Source: Cryptomeria japonica (lineage: Eukaryota; Streptophyta; Pinopsida; Cupressales; Cupressaceae). Taken from it: a stretch of DNA of 64,000 nucleotides. This document shows positions 59,800 through 64,000 of this stretch, in pieces. The notes below the pieces were generated by a model. That model saw nothing but the letters and a program-made list of their open reading frames with translations, did not search any database and was not told where the DNA came from. A program made the translations under genes and the position numbers. Every line of letters begins with the position of its first letter. The first letter of the stretch is position 1. The DNA is taken from assembly GCF_030272615.1 (NCBI RefSeq), contig NC_081414.1, positions 51,799,136 to 51,863,135 of the forward strand. The letters run 5' to 3'.

Positions 59800-60100
59800 G
59801 GGGCATCTATCTTCCTACACATCAACGCTATTTTGAGTACAACAACGCTAATATGCTTACAAAAACACTCAATCAACTAGGCAATAGCATTAAATTAACA
59901 ATAGCGCTACTTTGACTATACCATAGCGCTTAATCAACTACTCAATAGCGCTACAAAGACAACAACACTAAATCAGCTATACAATAGCGCAACTTTGGAC
60001 GACAACGCTAAAACTACTCTGCAATAGCACTATAGCGGCACAATAATGCTAATTAAGTTGACAACAGAGCCAAAACACAGTTTTAGCGCTATTGTGTTGA
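59800..60100. repeat. Degenerate GCGCTA-rich minisatellite in PMD intron 1 of G1
   Basis: Words of the type ACAATAGCGCTA recur about every 20-25 bp; full AGCGCT is seen at 59903, 59925, 59947 and 60085, with many one-base variants (CAACGCTA, ATAGCACTA). The region lies wholly within intron 1. Confidence 0.75.
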
Positions 60101-60631
60101 CTCAACTTGGACTAAGCAAAAACATATAAAAAAATGCATAAAAATAAAAAATTCAAATTCACATACTGTTGGTCCGTAGTTGTCTAGCTGCTGGAATTGT
60201 CGGACTCTCTCTAATCGATGCTCTGCTATGGGAACCGACATCTTGATTGCTGCTTGCTCTTCCAAATGGTCACTATCAAAGCTACAATTTCACTATGGAC
60301 ACGAATGCAAATGAGCTCGTTTTCACCCCCATATATACCCTTTGTTTTAACCCTAATTTTCCCCCGCTAACCGCTGTGGTCCCCATGAACTTCCCGAGCC
60401 TCCCATTTCTTCGTTTTATCTCCTATTTCTTCTATTTTTCACCAGCGTTGCTAAAATCTTCTCTTCTACTACCCTGCAAATTTTCATTATTTTTTGAGAG
60501 ATCGCCCATTTTTTTTGAAATTTTTCGGCCCCTCTTGAGGGGACATACCACCCATTAAATTAATATTTTATGGGGCATTTCTTCACACCTATTTTTCTTT
60601 CTTTGAAATGACGCGATAAACCGTACCATCT

Positions 60632-60645
60632 CAAAGAGGGGCAAA
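60632..60645 (+). other. Polypurine tract of G1
   Basis: CAAAGAGGGGCAAA abuts the 3' LTR; G3 has the same word at 63478. The 390 bp between the PMD start and this tract hold nothing else I recognise. Confidence 0.75.
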
Positions 60646-61962
60646 TGTAGTCACATAAATCTGTCCATTTTAATTAAATGAATATTTACTATTTATTTGA
60701 TTAAAAATCCACTAGCCATTAGTTAATTAAATTAATATTTAATTAATTCATCTTCAAACATTCTCCTATTAATTAAATAAATTATTCAATTTATTTTAAT
60801 TAATTCATTAAACCAAATTCACAATCAATTAAATGAATAAATTCTATTTAGTCAATTTAATCCTCCTTCCTCTTTTAAATAAATTAAATAAAACATTTAT
60901 TTAAATCATAAACCCCCCCACTTGCATTTTCCTACATCTCCCACTTGCCTCCTAAATCCCCTTCCTAAATTCTTCTAGAACCTATTTAATCCTAATCAAT
61001 TAGCCTAATCCATCCCCTAATTATTGTCACATTCCTAAGCAACTTGGAGTCACTTCTCAAAGACTTCAAAGTCTTTGAAAAACATTTAATGCTTTGTGTG
61101 TTCAACAATTTAACCTCTAAAAGTCTTCTAGACCACTTATGGCTCTTACATAACCATTTATGGTTAACCCCTAACTCAACCCTCATATGACTCATGTGTC
61201 TCCTCAAGCATTTATTGCTTTGACCATGGTTATCCCTTTTACCTTTGCACAAGAGTTTATCCATTGGATAAAAGCTTTATTCTTTGAATAAAGAATTTAT
61301 TCACTCAACCCAACCTTGACCTTAACTCCCAAGTTAACCTTCAGGTCATATCAAGCATTTAATGTTTATTCCCTCTCCTCTCAACCTATCTCATATTGAC
61401 ACTTGTCATCTTGAGATTGGGTTGAAAGCCATCACATGGATTGAATATCATTCAATCCCGACCCTTGTTGAGATTACTCAATCTCAACCATCCATTGCTC
61501 CATTTTTCCTACAAATAGAGCTCATTTCTTCATAATCCAGATCCTGAAAACTTGTATGCATCTAAGTTATCGAGAATTTTAGAGAGCATTTACAATATCT
61601 TACTCATATTCACTCTTTTGGTTAAAATTGACAAATAACATTTAGATAACTCATCCTAATTTGGTTATTAAGCATGCATTTGCATACTTTTTATAATCAT
61701 CTACAATTTTGAACCTCCATAAGCATCCATAGTGCAAAAAGTTGCTGAGAGCTACACTAATTTGGAACTTGGAGAGGAGAGGAACAAGGGAGAAGGAGCT
61801 AAGAGCATGGTAGAAGGCATTTGGAGATGTCCTCTTGCATTTATATTCATAGTTAAATGCTTTACTTTGTTTTTAGTGTCTCTTTTGGTATGCCTGCTTA
61901 GACTAGTTTTTGGTTGATTAACACTAACGATTGCCTTTGTTTCTTTGTTTTGTGTGTTATAC
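60646..61962 (+). repeat. 3' LTR of G1
   Basis: About 1317 bp, starts TGTAGTCACATAAATC. It has 29 bp more than the 5' copy (near 61877-61906) and a decayed TATA box (TACAAATA at 61510). The polypurine tract at its left marks it as a 3' LTR. The right edge is set by the end of similarity at TTATAC. Confidence 0.85.
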
Positions 61963-63011
61963 GACCACAAGTTTTAGTATAGCCTTTCCCCATTTTGCAG
62001 AGCATCAGTACTAATTTTGTATTTGAAGTTATCTTTATGAACAATGAGTTGTAGCTTAGTGCAGGGGTTGTAGCTCCTTTGGGTTGTAGCATCAAATCAA
62101 GCACCATATCGAAACTCAAAGCACCATATCTAATATCAAGACCCATGTCGAAAATCAAAGACCCATATTGAAAATCAAAGACCCATAACGCAAGCACCAA
62201 AGCGATAAATCATATCAAAGACCCATAATGCAAGCAACTCAAAATCCATATCACAAGCATCATATCGGGAATCATATCCGAAATCAAGAATTGTAACTCA
62301 TATCGGACATCAAATTCAATTGCAAGGAAAAAAATCAAAGATCCACATCAACAAAAAATCACGATCCTCATTCAAACACTCAATCAACTTGGCACTTCAT
62401 AACAAAACCAATTTTAGTAGACTCTCAATCATCATATCAAGACTCGGACATCATCACAACAGGCAAAACATTAGCTCAAAACCCATCCCAAAACACCTAG
62501 TAGACACCTATCCACTCCTAAGTCATCTACCTCATCTATTCCTCCTGCTACGCATTCTTCCAAGTCTTTTCTACCCATTTTTCTTACCCACATGCCACAA
62601 CATCCCTTCCATGTACTAAGCTACTAACTATTCACTATCTTTTTGCACCTACGTGCTATAATCTTTCTTCCACATGCTAAACTAACCTATGCGCTAACTG
62701 GGGTCACCATAGCACTAACCTGCTTACCCTATGCGCTAGTTCACCCTATGCACTATCCTACACCTTCTTCGTGCTAGCCTATCAACTCGGTGTGCTAAAA
62801 GCCTAAACGTGCTATCTAACACCTGCAACGCACTGCAAAATATACCTAAGATGCTGACCTAACTAGGTTACCCTACGCGCTATGATGCTTATCGTATGTG
62901 CTACCCCAGACCTCCTATGCGCTAAAACGATGAAATTGAAAGCAAAAACTGAAAAACGTGACCAAAATCGACAAAATAAATAAAAAACGTGGCAAAATTT
63001 AGTTGACTTAT
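61963..63011. other. G3 remnant: PMD intron-like tract with two minisatellites
   Basis: No gene seen. 62115-62240 holds repeats of the type AAAATCAAAGACCCATA, about 24 bp apart. 62650-62930 holds about 14 copies of a degenerate CCTATGCGCTAAC word about 20 bp apart, like intron 1 of the G1 PMD gene. With PMD exon 1 at its right, this is best read as the G3 intron 1. The G1 LTR cuts it on the left, so PMD exon 2 is missing. Confidence 0.55.
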
Positions 63012-63086
63012 AGGTGGACCATACGCGTCAGGCCTCTGATATCAATGAACGCACTCGAATCGGTGAGAAGCATAAGGAACCGACAT
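63012..63086 (-). pseudogene. PMD exon 1 of element G3
   Basis: The 25-codon reading starts MSVPYASHRFECVH, then a stop, then YQRPDAYGPP, aligning with G1 exon 1 (MSVPIAEHRLERVRQ, then FQQLDNYGPT) over its whole length. The splice donor reads ATAAGT instead of GTAAGT. It lies about 400 bp before the polypurine tract, as in G1. Confidence 0.7.
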
Positions 63087-63475
63087 TTTCATCAGAGCTA
63101 AGGTATCACAATCACAAGGAGACAAATGTGGTAATGACAAGAATAGAATCACTTTTTACCTATTTATAGGGTAAAAGTAAAAAAGGGTTAGTAGGTGGGG
63201 CATGTATTTTTCTTATTTTCTCACTTTTAATCCTTATCAAACATCATTTCGGGAGATGAATCAATTACACTACATTGAACAAAGTCAAAATTTCAAAATG
63301 TAATTAATTCAAAAAACGATTCTGAAATCAACAAATTTTTCAAAATCCTTGATTCATTTCCCGAGGGGGCATCATCAATATCATTCATCAAATCTGGGGC
63401 ATCATATCAACATTTCAACACACGACATCATATCCAACAAAATTTTCCTTGAATCAACATGTGCACACACGTCAC

Positions 63476-63492
63476 TTCAAAGAGGGGCAAAA
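63476..63492 (+). other. Polypurine tract of G3
   Basis: TTCAAAGAGGGGCAAAA directly precedes the LTR start and matches that of G1. Confidence 0.75.
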
Positions 63493-64000
63493 TGTAGACG
63501 TATAAAATGACCACTTTCCTAAGTGAATATTTAATATTCATTTTAACCTCATTCCTCTATTTAATTAAATCTGGTTATTCACATTCATCTATTTAATTAA
63601 ATGAATTACTCAATTTATTTAATTAAGATCACCTAAGCCTTTCATAGCCTTTAATTAAATAAATCACTTTATTTAATTAATTCCCCTTTCTCCTTTTTTA
63701 ATTAAATTTACATTTAATTAAATTGATCATTGCAAATAAATAAATCTAATTTATTTATTTTAAATCCCCCACTTGTATTTATGTAAGTTGCATATATTTT
63801 TGTTGAAATAAAGTAATTTATTTTAATCAATATTCCCCTCCATCCACTTGCATTTTCCTACATCTCCCACTTGCCTCTCTAAACCCCCATATATATTCTT
63901 CTAATGAATTCTAAATTAGCCTAATCCATCTCCTAAATATTGTTACATCCCTAAGCAAAGGGAAGTCACTTCTCAAACCCTCAAAATATTTGAAAACCAT
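63493..64000 (+). repeat. 3' LTR of G3, cut by window end
   Basis: It starts TGTAGACGTATAAAATG. From about 63840 it aligns with the G1 LTR (CACTTGCATTTTCCTACATC, AAGTCACTTCTCAAA) at clearly lower identity. It is a sister subfamily. Confidence 0.8.

Larger units (their letters stand above)
57586..60241 (-). pseudogene. Plant mobile domain gene, antisense cargo of G1
   Basis: Exon 1 is 60241-60167 (25 codons, starts MSVPIAEHRLERV, ends before GTATGT). Intron 1 is 59522-60166 (acceptor CTTACAG), phase 0. Exon 2 starts LRERHPATQVLHDRL and holds the PMD motif WHSETCTFYL with GEMIVTLEDVWRILHIP, then LLNIWAWEHLPVT. Beyond about 58900 the frame is broken, including a (CA)n run at 58840-58868. A later frame (58557-57586) reads FCTLKVRPWQ, a very Gly-rich tract (58230-58330), a coiled-coil-like stretch (IEDLEAEVAARDVQLF) and a tail ending at a TAG. 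There are many stops. It parallels the A1 gene in place, strand and domain order, but its sequence is well diverged. Function unknown. Confidence 0.75.
6404..61962 (+). mobile_element. G1: giant Ty3/gypsy Tat/Ogre-like retrotransposon with nested insertions
   Basis: The order is 5' LTR (6404-7691), primer site, tandem array, pol in three blocks, noncoding tract, antisense PMD pseudogene, polypurine tract and 3' LTR (60646-61962). After subtracting the A0/A1 block, A2 and C1, about 20.8 kb remains, which is within the range known for Ogre-type Tat elements. The pol blocks join in frame when A2 and C1 are removed with one TSD copy each. The two LTRs differ by a 29-bp indel and scattered substitutions. 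Weak point: the bases outside the LTRs (GTACT on the left, GACCA on the right) do not form a target duplication. Pairing of these two LTRs therefore rests on structure (PBS inside one, PPT inside the other) and could reflect recombination between elements. No gag or protease is visible. Confidence 0.6.

Noticed and set aside
62320-62619. 99-aa ORF in the G3 remnant
   Set aside because: Low-complexity composition and no motif; lies in what looks like an intron.

Overview
This window is plant nuclear DNA made almost entirely of LTR retrotransposons nested inside one another. I found no host gene, rRNA, tRNA or CRISPR array that I could support. A plant origin is indicated by Tat-lineage Ty3/gypsy polyproteins with a second, archaeal-type RNase H, by Sirevirus-like copia elements with repeated GGGGGAG tracts, and by plant mobile domain (PMD) genes. 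The repeat content would suit a large, conifer-like genome, but the species cannot be read from the sequence.

Layout. 1-4239: decayed Tat-like gypsy pol (G0), cut by a copia-type LTR-like segment (4240-6403). 6404-61962: remains of one giant gypsy element (G1): 5' LTR, primer site, an array of ~1.09-kb tandem repeats (7791-13126 and 23603-26437), pol in three pieces (26438-28089, 36805-39037, 54587-54917), a 2.7-kb noncoding tract, an antisense PMD pseudogene (57586-60241), polypurine tract and 3' LTR. G1 is split by three insertions. (i) In the array lies a truncated element A0 (minus strand), whose LTR is itself split by A1 (13910-22582, TSD GCGGC). (ii) In RT lies A2 (28090-36799, minus, TSD AGAGA). 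(iii) In the integrase lies the copia element C1 (39038-54581, minus, TSD GAAGC), whose gag is split by a second copia element, C2 (44638-52192, TSD AACAT). Removing each insert with one TSD copy restores the reading frame of the host element in all three coding cases, which strongly supports the boundaries. 61963-64000: end of another gypsy element (G3) with PMD exon 1, polypurine tract and the start of an LTR.

How parts relate. A0, A1 and A2 share one LTR family (1659-1668 bp) and a primer site that matches tRNA-Trp, but carry different cargo: A1 has integrase plus an antisense PMD gene, and A2 has one intact 1068-codon protease/G-patch ORF. Neither has RT, so both would need proteins in trans. 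C1 has a Gag-like gene and a large unknown ORF but no pol. C2 has a full but broken gag-pol.

The most unusual signal is a PMD gene with introns lying antisense between pol and the 3' LTR in three elements (A1, G1, G3), with the first intron after codon 25-27 in phase 0. Being antisense to the element's RNA, its introns could not be removed by splicing during retrotransposition. In G1 and G3 this intron holds a degenerate GCGCTA-rich minisatellite.
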